A stretch of DNA of 64,000 nucleotides, taken from Triops longicaudatus (Eukaryota; Arthropoda; Branchiopoda; Notostraca; Triopsidae). A program made the position numbers and the translations under genes. The DNA lies in assembly GCA_022885665.1 (NCBI GenBank), contig JAGQDJ010000063.1, forward strand, positions 124,001 through 188,000, given 5' to 3'. The notes under the pieces were generated by a model. It saw nothing but the letters and a program-made list of their open reading frames with translations. It had not been told where the DNA came from and made no database searches. This document shows, piece by piece, positions 22,901 to 33,883 of the stretch (the stretch's first letter is position 1; every line of letters starts with the position of its first letter).

Positions 22901-25900
22901 CAGTTAAGGCTTTACCAAGTTGGCAACAATATATTCATTCAAAAACCAATACCAAGTTCTACCTTATAAAAAGTAAATTAAAACGTGAATAATTTCGAGC
23001 CCATTTTACTTTTGCTCTTATAATGTATTTCAAGAACGACATTAATCACCTAAAAAAGTTTTTGTTCGTAAAACTAACTCAAGTACATAGACGTCGTATG
23101 TGGTGTGTGTGTTGGTGGACGTTTATAAGACGCTTAAATGCATTTAAAAGATGTTTGAAGACGTGTGGGCTATTATGGCACTTTATTATGGCACGTGGCT
23201 GTTTTCGTTTTAGAAAGAAAATATTTCTTCCATTATTCTTCCTAACTCTGCGGGTGATTTTTAGGGCAGTACTGCGTTCTCCCTATGAACAAGTGGGTAG
23301 TTTATCGATAGCGTTTCTTAGAAAAAAAAATGGATCGGTTGACCTTAAGGAGTGACGAGTATATGTGGGTGGACCTTCGTATCGATCTATGGGCTTGATA
23401 CAGTGCATAGATGCGGTGTGGGTGGCGTGTTGAATGTCAACAGCGCTATCCTTTTTGCCCTCTCGCGGGGTTTTCCAGTAAACTCCCGCTTACCATCTAA
23501 GAAAAAGGTTCGCTTTCCGAGTAGTAACGTTGTGATGAGCGCCGTTTTTAGGATCCTGAAAGACATAAAAAGTACTACATCCACTTTTGAGTAAGAATAA
23601 AGATCGAAAAAAAGGAAAGAAATGACCAGAAACTGTCACGTACGATTTTATACCCAGAAGGGTCAATGGAGTCACTCCAAAGTTAGGTCGCTTTGACAGG
23701 TTTATGGTGATACTTATACCCTGAGATCAAATTTCGGGTGAGAAAGCAAGGAAACTTAAGTCTTACGTGCACTGATTGCAGTTCCACAGCGTGTCAACCG
23801 TTTAAAAATTAAAAAGACAAACTTATTAAATGAGCAGCAGTGACATCACTAAATTAAGAATTCTATCGAGCACGTGCACTCGGAGTACACTCACGCTTGC
23901 CAAACACCATTAGTTGGAAAGAAACGTCTAGCTTTTGCACTAGTTGCATGCTGCACGGCGTAAGGGCTACAACGAATTTTTGCTCAACCCAGCGCTGGGT
24001 GAAGACAACGCTTGCTATTGGCGGATTGGGATTCGAACGTTTTTTACCCGTAATAAAGGGTAATAGGCAAGAATGAATGTTTAAGGGGGAGCTTTAGCTC
24101 CAGTCCAGCGAACATTCGCGAAAGGATGGCGCGTTCAAGCGCCGTTGCGTTAGCAATGCGGTTGCTGGCTTCTAACTTTCTACATTTAGTTTTAAAGTGA
24201 CGCAGTTGTGTAGGTAGGTAAAACGGTTTAAAACAGTTTTGAGTAATCTCCGTGCTAGGCTGTGACCGCATTTTTAGTAAGGTAATTGAACTGTCGGGAT
24301 CTTTTAGTAGCGCCGGCTCACGCCACCGGAAATTGCTAAGTGCGTGGGAAGGCATATCTTCTGGAGGCATGTTTTCTTTATTTGCGTGGTTTCCACCATT
24401 TATGTGGTGACTGAGCTTTTTATTGTACCATCTGCGTTATTTTTAGATTTTTGTGAGGAAAGCAAGTGAGTTATTCTTTTCTGTATTTTGTTTAAGGATT
24501 GTGTCTGGAGGCAAGGCAGCCAATTAAGACACGTGCCTCATTAAAATGTGATCTTTTGTCAACAGGGAGGTGGATCACCCCGGGCAGTTTACAGTGCTTC
24601 GTTAGGCATAGTCTCGCGCCCTACTGTTGCCACACCCACCATGCCTCCGACAGCCGGTTACCGCGGAAGATCGGGGAATGTCTCAATGGCCCCATCGTAC
24701 TCATACGAGAACCGTAGCGCTCCTTCACAGTTAACAGCCACTTATACCAGCTCTTATTCGCATTCAGGAGTAAGATACTTTTTAAATAATATTTCAATAA
24801 ATTTAGGTAGCAGTAACTATCAGTATATTAGTGATATTTCGTTTTACGTCTAGCAAAATTCACTACGTTTTTAGGCTTTCTTTTAATGTTAGTCTGAGTA
24901 TTGTAAAGTTCTTTTTATTAATGTATTTAATATTGTTGCAGTCGTACGGCAATTCGAGGGTTTCAGCGCCCTCGCCAGCGTCGTCCATGTCGAGCACGAC
25001 CGGTTATGGGGGCGGAGCTTCGGGCAGTTCGGAACAGTTGTCCAAAACGAACCTGTATATCCGTGGTTTGCCGCCCAATACGACCGACAAAGACTTGGAG
25101 AACATGTGTTCCAAGTATTCACTATTTTAAAAAGCAAAGACAGTAAAATCCCGCTATAACGAACCCTTTTATAACGAATTGTCATCTATTGTAAACGAAT
25201 CCGTTGCAAAGTAAAGTAGATGAGTTCTAATATATCAGAAAGAGTCTGATACAATGAACTTCGGTTATACAGAACAGTTCTGTATTTTAGGAAGGTTCGT
25301 TATAAAGAGACTTTATAAGCTTATGACTTTATAAGCTTGTATTTCTGTATTTTTATGATTGAACGACTTTTTAAAGAATCTTCTAAACGTTAGAAAAATT
25401 TACAAAAGTTGATTCAAATACAATAGAAATAGTTTTGTAAAGTAAAATTTTACTGGTAGGAATGTAGTGAATTAATAAAAATTAATGAATCTATCGATTG
25501 TTAGGTACGGAAAAATCATTTCTACCAAGGCTATAATGGACAAGAACACCAACAAATGCAAAGGCTATGGCTTTGTTGATTTCGAATCCCCGCAAGCGGC
25601 CGAAACCGCGGTCAAGAGTTTGTTAGCACAAAACACACAAGCTCAGATGGCCAAGGTGCGCTTTCAAGCCTACTTCGTAAATTAAAATTCTACTTTTAAT
25701 TAATTTTGACATGAATTATGCATTTTAGCACAGAACCAAACTTTAATTGTGATTCGCGTTTTCTTTATTTTTTAATTTTATTTTTAATTTCTTTTTATAT
25801 TCCCCGAAAGCAGCAGCAAGAGCAAGACCCGACCAATCTGTATTTGGCCAACCTTCCTCCACAAATAACAGAGGAAAACTTGGAAGAAATGCTCAAGTTG

Positions 25901-28459
25901 TATGGAACGGTCATTTCGACCCGTGTGTTGCGAGATCCCAGCAACAATAGCCGAGGTGTTGGTTTCGCTAGGTAATAGGAATAAAGAAGACAATATAAAT
26001 AAAGAAAATATTCAAATAGCTTGCATGGAAAATGAAAATTATTAGATTATGTATAAAAATAGCCGATATATAAACGAAATATTAACGATAAATTAACGAA
26101 ATATAAAAAATAATGGAGACGAAATACAACGATAAACAATAAGCGAAGAAAAGAAATAGTAAAAGAAAAACGAGGAAGAAAGATACGCATCGTAACGCTA
26201 AGAAAGAAACTTTGAAAGACCAAGACAAAATCGAACAAAATACGATATTAAAATTCGGTGTAAAGTTGACAGTATTTCTATTTGCTTGATTTTCTGTTCA
26301 TTCTATGTTTCGTATTGCTTGATTTATTTTCATTGGTTTTGGGTCGAAGCTTATAAATCTCTTTTTTCTCAGGATGGAGTCGAAGGAAAAATGCGAAGAA
26401 ATTATCCACGCTCTAAATGGGCAATTTTTAGAAGGTGCCACGCAGCCATTGTTGGTGAAATTCGCAGACGGTGGCAACAAGAAACGACTCTACAAGAACC
26501 AGGAACCACGAATTTGGAGAAACGGCGAAGTAAATTCTAAATATTCGGGTTTCCATTTTATTTATATTTTTTTAATCTTTTTTAATATGTTTTTGTGGTA
26601 ATTTTGTATTTCAAGTTGAACGGTTTCTCGCAGGGCTTGTCGCTTTCGTATGAACACAGTTTGTCCAGTAACGGCCTGGGACCAGGAAGCTTGTTGTCGC
26701 CCATGTCGAGCTACGCCCACAGAAGCGGGCCCTACACGCATAGCCCGATGGCCACCAGCTATCCACTCACTGCTCCTTGGTCCATTCCTGGCCCGTATCT
26801 CATGCAGCCACAGATGCAGCAAGTAAAAATGCAGAAACTGATTCTGAAAACTTTCCAACACTATAATAAAAAAAATAATCTGATATTATTTGTTTTATTT
26901 TATTTTTGTTAAAAAAAGTTTATTGAGAGATCAAGGATGAGCATAGCTCATTGCCATATTTTTGTTTTTTATTCGCATTTATTTTTATTTTTATTTTAGT
27001 GTATTGCTGTATTTAGTTGTTTGTATGTATTTATTTGTGATTTGTTTTTTTTTTTGGTTAGATGATGTCCTCACCGGTCGATCATTCAATGCCGTACAGC
27101 TCCGTCCTGCCCTTAACTTCGCAAATGGCTTCATTACAGATCGGATCCCTTCCTCCAGTAAATCGCGTTGATCAATGAAGTCACTTTTTGACGTTTCATG
27201 ACCTTTAAGGCCCTCGTACGCACAACCTCTTTTTTTTAACACATTAATAATAGAAACATGGCTACTTCCGTGGAGGGTACGTCTAGCAGAGGGCGAAGTC
27301 AAATATAATATATTCAAAAAATGAAATAATGAATAGTGAAATTTTAAATTTCAAATTGAAAAGATTTTTAAATTCTAGATAAAGACAGAAAGTTCCTGAC
27401 CGATTTTTCTCTTTAGGTTGAAATTTTAAAAAATCACACCTACCGCACCAATTTTCCGTATAATAAAAATAAAAAAAATCAACCGTAGCTTAGAAACTTA
27501 ATCTAACCTTGTTCTAAGAAAAATTCAGATTAGTGCATTAGGTACCTCAGCAACATTACTGTAACAAAAAGTTTTAAACGTTTTAACAGTTTGTGATGCA
27601 TGACCATTTCACATGTTATTCTCCCGTAAGGAGTTTGTGTATACCGGGTCCTTAATAGTTGGTTACGTACATTAGATTCATATTGCATAGTGTGAACGTG
27701 GCGTTTAATAGAATCTGCCTTTTCTAACAGTATTTGCCAACGCCACAGCACGGCTACAGCATTTACGCAGCCACAGGACAGCCCGGGGCGGTCCATCCTG
27801 GCATAGCGCTTTCTGGCTCGGGTCCCGGGTCAGGCCCCGAGCCAGACCACAGCAGCCAAGCCGCTTCACCTGAAGAACATTACACTTACTTGGTTCAAAG
27901 TAATTTTATAATATATTTAAATAATGAATATATTTTTTCGTCATTTTTTTCCGATTTACTCCGGTATTTTAAATATATTTTTACTCGAATCGTTTTTAAG
28001 TCGTTTCAAACATAGTTTTTCTTTTCCTTTATTGTCTGTCTAGGTTTTCGCTATTTTATTTTTCTCTCTGTTTTCATTATTTTTTTTTTTTTGCAAGTTA
28101 CGCCGTTATTTTTAAATTTATTTATTTTACCCGAATAATTTCAAGCTTTTTGAGCTTTTTCTTTTCTTTAATTGTCTTACTTACGTTTTATTATTATTAT
28201 TATTATTTCATTTTCAGTTTAAGCCTTTATTTTTAATGGTGTGTATTTTACCCGAATACTTTTAAGTTTTCGAGCTTTCTTCTTCTTTTTCTCTTCCCGT
28301 TCCTTTTATTGTCTTATTTAGGGGTTTGCACTTTTTTATTTTTATTTTTAGTGAAGTGACTTTTCGTGACCAAATTGTGACTAATTGTGTTAACGGAAGT
28401 TAACTGTTACAATGTACTAAATTGCATTTTTCTGTGTTTCAGGCAACATTGGATCGTAA
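13920..28459 (+). CDS. shep: RNA-binding protein, alan shepard / RBMS family
   Basis: The exon chain is 13920-14018, 24566-24769, 24942-25114, 25505-25655, 25811-25971, 26373-26529, 26616-26822 (or from 26634), 27062-27157, 27731-27899 and 28443-28459. It is in frame and gives about 477 aa. The family binds single-stranded A/U-rich RNA and DNA and acts in neurons in flies. Exon 2 carries the diagnostic GGGSPRAVYSAS and SRPTVATPTMPPTAGYRGR. RRM1 has RNP2 LYIRGL and RNP1 KGYGFVDF; RRM2 has RNP2 LYLANL and RNP1 RGVGFARM, followed by LLVKFADGGNKKR. The tail is rich in Pro, Ser, Gln and Tyr, and the last exon encodes only five residues (SNIGS). The join at 25811 is a NAGNAG site: starting at 25814 gives the fly-like KQQEQ. 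The first exon is tentative; see the alternative at 14429. Confidence 0.9.
14429..14569 (+). CDS. shep: Alternative or additional 5' coding exon of shep
   Basis: An open stretch begins at an ATG (MASGNPEAHH) and ends at a consensus GTAAGT donor in phase 0, the phase needed to splice to the GGGSPRAV exon. The open frame also extends upstream to an AG at 14373-14374, so it may instead be an internal exon after the 13920-14018 exon. Used as a first exon it would give about 491 aa. Composition is Thr/Ser/Pro-rich, as expected for the variable N-terminus of this family. Confidence 0.5.
14725..14780 (+). repeat. CCGCGTAAAGCGA dispersed repeat, copy 1
   Basis: TACCGCGTAAAGCGA is followed by GGGAATCGCTATA and closes with CCGCGTAAAG. 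The unit is about 56 bp and matches copy 2 at 15133 closely. Confidence 0.6.
15133..15188 (+). repeat. CCGCGTAAAGCGA dispersed repeat, copy 2
   Basis: TACCGCGTAAAGCGAG, then GGGAATTGCTATA, then CCGTGTAAAGC. Same length and order as copy 1, about 400 bp away in the same intron. Confidence 0.6.
15598..15702. repeat. T-rich (TTTA)n-like low-complexity tract
   Basis: A nearly pure T/A stretch with repeated TTTAT units inside shep intron 1. No other content is visible. Confidence 0.7.
18142..18205. repeat. 32-bp direct tandem duplication
   Basis: Two adjacent copies of a 32-bp unit beginning TTTCAACGCACTT and ending ACCAAAGGT differ at only three positions. It lies within shep intron 1 and looks like a recent local duplication. 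Confidence 0.8.
25141..25316. mobile_element. Possible pogo/Tigger-like MITE remnant
   Basis: The segment starts CAGTAAAATCCCGCTATAA and continues CGAACC. It ends with an imperfect inverted copy containing GGTTCGTTATA. Such TATAACGAAC termini are typical of pogo-type Tc1/mariner elements. The inner sequence is non-coding, and the flanking TA duplication is not clear, so this is a decayed copy at best. It sits in the shep intron between 25114 and 25505. Confidence 0.4.
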
Positions 28460-31400
28460 ATCGGCTTGTTATGGAAAAACCCACGATTTAGCTGCTGCGT
28501 TGATTTTGTTTAAGAATTTTGAAATTTAGACTAAAAGTTGACCAACTGCCTGCCAGAGACCTTGGTGTCGATCAAGATTCAGTAACGCTCGAAGTTAAAG
28601 CAACCCAGAAAATAATCTTTAAAAAAATATGGAGAATCGCTGAAATAGCCAACCGTCACGAGATGGCGGGCAAAAAGAGAATTTTAAAGACTAGAATTTT
28701 ATTGAACGTTGATAGATTCTCATGCAAAAAACGAAGGTATTGGCCCCATTTTGAATGTGAACGGTTCCTTTTACTTTTTACCCCTTTCTTTGGGTTTTCT
28801 TTTTTTTTTTTAAGAAGAAAAAAATGTTGCGTTGTATGGTGTCGTATGGAAAGAGTGCGAGTTGCCCCGTTTTTAAGTTTTTGAACCTGTTCGTGCCCCA
28901 ATTAGTTGCTAGGTACGAAGGCTTGGTTTTAATTTAAAAAACTGGTTGCGTAGGTACCCTGAACCTTTCAAGAGAACGAAAGCCAAAGGGATGGGGATAA
29001 CGATTGGACATTCCAGACGCTTTTTTCAAAGATTTTTGAAAAACAGTTTATTTAGGTTTAAAAACGAATTTATTCAAGAATTTGGAAATGTTGCGAAATT
29101 TTAAAGTGAGTTGATATTTGGTGTTGTAAGCAAAACTTCACAGGCAGCCAAAAGTGAAATCGTTTCTAGTTTGGAAATCATTTTATCCCAGTTACAAGAT
29201 TGTAAAAGGAGTTGGCCGAATTGATTTAATTTTCGTAGGTTTTAACATTCTCCACCCCCACCCCACCTCCCAACACATCCCACTAACGTGCCTTTTATTA
29301 CGGAATCAGGTCAGGGATAGACGTTTTACGGGATTAAAAAAAAGCAAAGAAGTTAACCTACAGAAAGAGAATTGAAAAAATCTATTTATGGAATTACAAG
29401 GTGTCCTAAACTAGTTTTAACCAAAAGAAATGAGCCAAGGGGAAACGCGTTTTGATGAGCACAATCGGCTGCAACTTTCTGAACCAAATTATTACCTCTA
29501 GTTCATCTTTTTGTCGGGAAAATTGAAGAAATAGAAATTACCGTCAGCAGGCAAGTTATGATGAAAGAAAAGTAGCAAAAACTAAGAAAGGCTTTATTTT
29601 TGTTGAAAAGGTTTTAATTTTTAATTGTCCCCCTTATTATTAGAAGTCTCACTAGTTCACGGTGCATGACCATGAAAGCGAAAGAGTTTTAATTAAATGT
29701 TTCTCTTAAGTTTCGAAAGCAATTGTTGTGTATTTTCAATGCCAGGCCGAGGGTTATGAAAAGTACAAAAAGTGGTCGTTGTTAAGGAAAAAGGGGGTGT
29801 TAACCATCATTTTCGCTGCATTGATTTCGTCAAAAAGAGTTCCGATTCGAAATTGGGCTTTTCTTTTAAGGAAATGTTAAACGAAATTTGCATTTTTTTT
29901 GCGGTGGAAGGGAAAGTTGTGAAATTTTATAAAAGAATTTTTGTGCAAATTTCTGGCACTAGGCCGCGACACTGCCGCCCAGACTGCAGCGGATTTTTGT
30001 GAAACTAAAGGGAAATGATGGAATTATAATTGAAGGTCTGTTTTAATCCAGAGAAAAAGAATTTATTTTGCGAAAGTTGCGATAATCGTTTTCGTTTGGG
30101 GTAGTATTTGTGTGTGTGTGTGTGTGTCAAAGGAAGGGAAAACACGTGTCAATTCTTGGTGTCTCTTTCTTGCTCCTTTTTGGAATGTACCTGCGTCCGG
30201 TGAATGCTTTGGTTTCAGAAGCGAGGGATTGGAAACGAATACGGAAAAGAAAAAAAAATAAAACGGGAAAACAGACGTGGTATATGTGAGATGTTTGAAT
30301 TGTCTGCATTGTTTTCTAATAGGTTGGGGTTACCTTGTTTTTGGAGTTATTCCTTGATGCAAAAAGATACTTTTGTCTGCCCGAGAAAATGTCCCTTTTT
30401 TGCATTGTTTCAGAAATTCGTGGTTGTCTCGACAAGGCACTTTTTTGGGATTCTGTCGCCCCTCCCTGCCCCCTTGTGGTCATTTTTTGGTTGGTTCATG
30501 TGTTAACATGTTGTGTATGCGCCACGGCAATTTTCTGATTTTTTCCCCTTTTTTGAAGAAATTGTTTCCGTGTTTTTTGGCTGATAAGTCAGCAGCAATT
30601 GCCGTGGAAGAAACAGGTGAAAAAATGATGTGGAATACAGAAAAAAAGGACTGGGATTGGCCGTTTGAGTTAGCCTAGAGTAATTACTTTGAGCTATGTG
30701 TTAAAAATGCGTGATTGACCAGTGATTCGTTCTATAGCATCGACTTCGAAACATAACATTCAGGTTTTGAATTTCGGAGATCAGAAGTCGCAGAACACAT
30801 TTACATGTTCCCGACAGATAGCAGAGCACGGCGTGAAAGCAACGATCTTGCTTTACCGGAATAAAGCCTATATGTGTATCTAAAAGTACATAATTAAGCG
30901 AACTAATGTAGTAAAAAGCTGTTCTATTTCAGTATTTAGGGAGGTCGAATATACAGTTAAGTGGGTTTTGTGTATAACCGATATTCACATACTGATAAAA
31001 GTATTCTTTGATACAGATCTCGCCATAGCGAATATAGAAAAATAGTAATTAAACTAAGGAAATTATGAAGAATGTATTTAAAAAAAAAAAGTTCTCGCCG
31101 AGTGAGCCCCGTTGTGTTAAACCATTTCCGCGAGGAAATGATTCCCTCCCATTTCTGTGCTATGGTAAATGCCCAGACCACCGCGGTTTTGCGGCTTGTT
31201 TCCTGGCCTAGAACACACGCTAGGTCTGGGTAAGAGCCCTCACCAGCTGGCACACTTTCTGCTATTGGACCCGGGGACTTTCCTCCCAGCGTTGACTGGG
31301 ATAGGGAGGCTGACAAGAACAACATATAATGTGGCTACTAAAGGAATATAACTCGTGACGCTTTAAGGTAGCGCGCGCGCTTACTACTTGCAACGCTAAT

Positions 31401-32241
31401 TTTTCTTTCTAGAAAATTTTTGGTTCCTTTTACTCTACAAGTAGCTATAAATCTTCTTAGCAACAAATATGCCTAACATTACTACTGAAAAAGAACACGT
31501 GATAAGCCACAATTATTATTTTAATAAAATATTAATAAAACTACAATACATTGTGTTTGAATGAGATATCGCAGTTTAACAGGTCCGATTTACGATCAGC
31601 TCGGCCCGTGGCACCTTTTGTATTCTACAAATTTTCAATAATCGATTGTGTAAATAGTAGTTTACACTCATTACGCTCTATGTTTTGCAAAACTTCACTC
31701 ATTGTGATGGCGTGGACATTGTAAATGTTTATTATACATGAGATGTGTTCTTTTTGACGTCAGCAGAGAGTGCGCTACAGGTGGTAATATTTTTTTATGG
31801 GCTCGGTGTATTGTGTAGGAATTTACACATACAATGGGTCCACCTGTCTCGCTTCGGACGAAAAAAAAGAACTAATAAAATTTACCCACACTGACCACAA
31901 TTAAACGCCATTTCGTCTCAAGTTAGATTAGGTTTTCGTCATAGGAAGCTTGCGGATCTGTTAGTTATGCGAACTAGGTTTAGCCGACGTAGACACTTGT
32001 GCTAAAACGTCGTTCATGCAAATTACGCGGTTATATTTTACCTTCCATAGGCATAAAACAGTGTTCCAAGGTGTCATGGACACAGCCCTAAACAGGTGTC
32101 TTCCTCACATTCCAACTTCGATTACTATTTATCGGTTGTGAGAGTGTGAGGTACAGGTATTCTTCAGTCTAGAACAGTAAACGTGGAGAACAAGCTTTAG
32201 TTGTTGAAAATCTCTGTGCCCTTTTACTGAAAGTACAAGTT
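28460..32241. other. Intergenic region downstream of shep
   Basis: The left part should be the shep 3' untranslated region, which is T-rich and long. A (TG)n run lies near 30108-30126. No coding exon with convincing splice sites or family resemblance is visible on either strand; the open frames near 30340-30680 and 30957-31351 look like chance. Confidence 0.5.
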
Positions 32242-33558
32242 ATGGCTACGTTTCGCAAATCAGTTTGCTGTGTTTTAACTATCTTGGCGCTCGTTTCTGT
32301 GTTTGGCTTAGCACCATGGAGAAGCATTAAATTTCGGAAGACCCGGAGTTCACACTTGAGACATTCCAATGAAAGTAAATGCTATAAGTTGTAGCTATTT
32401 TGTATCTAATCATTGGAATTTCAAAGGTTTTCATCGAACGCTAACAATCTCTGGGTCTGAAGAACAAAGTTGGAGTTTTGGAGAACTTTTCTCAAATACC
32501 AACGACCGTGCTAATAAATTATTAGTTTTGGTAACGATCTTTTGTTTTGAGATACATATAAATATATTTTAATTTTGAAAGTAATTTTGATTATGGTTTA
32601 AAGCCGTCGGAGTTTATAGCGTCAAAATCTGAAGAGATAACTTCATGGAATGATTTGACTTTGTACAATCCGTTGCTTCGCGATTTCGGTGGATTGCGAG
32701 CTGCAAACCACGATATCTCTACGCTGACGTGCGAAGTGAGAGTCAAATCCATGGTAGATTTCTGCCAGACGGCGAATTTAATCATTGAAACCTTGGACGG
32801 GCTGAATGACACAATGGCAAAAACAGACTCGTAAACAGTACTAACAAGAAAACATACAGGAAATAAATAATCTTTACTAGTTTTTGTACGCAAGATTTGT
32901 CGGTCACAAAGCGTTCCTATTCGGCGCTAGATGGCCTCTTGCTCACGCTTTTAACGGAAAATCCAGCGTTGCTAGAAAAAGACGCTTTGAACTTAACATG
33001 TCGAACAACTTCTGGTAATACGTCACTTAAACTATACGGATGTGTAATATAAACACCGCCATTGTAGGCTGTTCTAAATTATACTCCACAATTAAGGGTG
33101 AAAAGGTTTTAGATACACCGGATTGCGTTCAACAACGCAGGACCACGAATTTAAATCCTTCCATGTTGCGATGGGTAATTACGGTAAGAGTTGGGCTGTT
33201 TTATTACATACGGTCCACTAAATTGTAGTATACAGTCAGATGACTATGAATGTAACTTGGCTGACAAAAAAGGACAGATGTTGGGGATTGAATACGTATG
33301 TAAAGCTATCGGTGACGTCATGGTGGGCGGAGCGCTGGAAGGGCTTAAAAGGTATGTTCGTTTTTATTTAAAGAAATCTTTATTCAATGTTAAATTTTAA
33401 AATTCTGGAAAATCTTACTCCATAGTTTATGCAAAGCTCGCGAAGCCGGAACTTACTTATCACCATACGCAACACTGGAAGGAAAAATTGCTGGACAAAT
33501 GGTTTTAATTAACCGAAACGATGTAGCGTTGGATTTGACATTAGTTTGTCATAGCTGA
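32242..33558 (+). CDS. Unrecognised secreted protein with ten cysteines
   Basis: Seven exons join in frame to about 317 aa: 32242-32374, 32427-32530, 32604-32830, 32881-33014, 33068-33174, 33236-33351 and 33426-33558. Exon 5 may instead end at 33183, adding VIT. The N-terminus (VCCVLTILALVSVFGLA) is a clear signal peptide after a short basic start. The mature part has exactly ten cysteines, for example in LTCEVRV, DFCQTAN, SFCTQD, NLTCRTTSGC, TPDCVQQ, YECNLAD, YVCKAIG, SLCKARE and a final LVCHS, which suggests five disulfides. Sequons NES, NDT and NLT are present. An AATAAA follows at 33644. No family is recognised; a helical extracellular or hemolymph protein is a guess. The fourth exon acceptor (TTTACTAG at 32880) was chosen because it alone keeps the coding-like frame. 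Confidence 0.75.
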
Positions 33559-33883
33559 CGTGATTTTTTTTTTAATTTAAGTCTGTTCACGTGTGTTCTT
33601 TACGACTGCTTTCATTTTGCTCAGTTAATGAAGTAACTCAAACAATAAAAAAAATTCAATTATAGAAAATACATTAACAAAAATAAAATAAAAGGCTGTT
33701 GTATTAGAAACGCATCTTATTACCGTCAGAAAAATTATCACAAAACGACCCCGTACCACACTTAATCCATAAATTCATTAAAACGCTTTGTCGAACAAAG
33801 CCCAGAAATTCACACGCTGACAGAGAGATAAACTTTCCCGGAAGCTTCTCTCAGCCAGCTTCAAGCTAGTGCGCGTACCGTAC

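Larger units (their letters stand above)
14570..24565 (+). other. Large first intron of shep
   Basis: About 10 kb without a supported coding exon. Contents seen: two copies of a CCGCGTAAAGCGA repeat (14725-14780, 15133-15188), a T-rich TTTA run (15598-15702), a 32-bp direct duplication (18142-18205), AT-only stretches near 18340-18430 and 19030-19170, a GC-box and CRE-like cluster near 20960-21050, an (AG)n run near 21655, a poly-A tract near 22171-22200, and paired CATGCGCA sites at 22583-22600. The size and these promoter-like patches fit a regulatory intron with internal start sites, which is inference. Confidence 0.6.

Noticed and set aside
24026..24036. GGGATTCGAAC, resembling an inverted tRNA B box
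   Set aside because: No acceptor stem, D arm or anticodon arm could be built on the minus strand; the motif belongs to a short dispersed family.
24044..24370. 108-codon minus-strand open frame within shep intron 1
   Set aside because: It overlaps the GAATCGAACG repeat motif, has no recognised similarity and no splice or promoter support. Several open frames of this length are expected by chance in the window.
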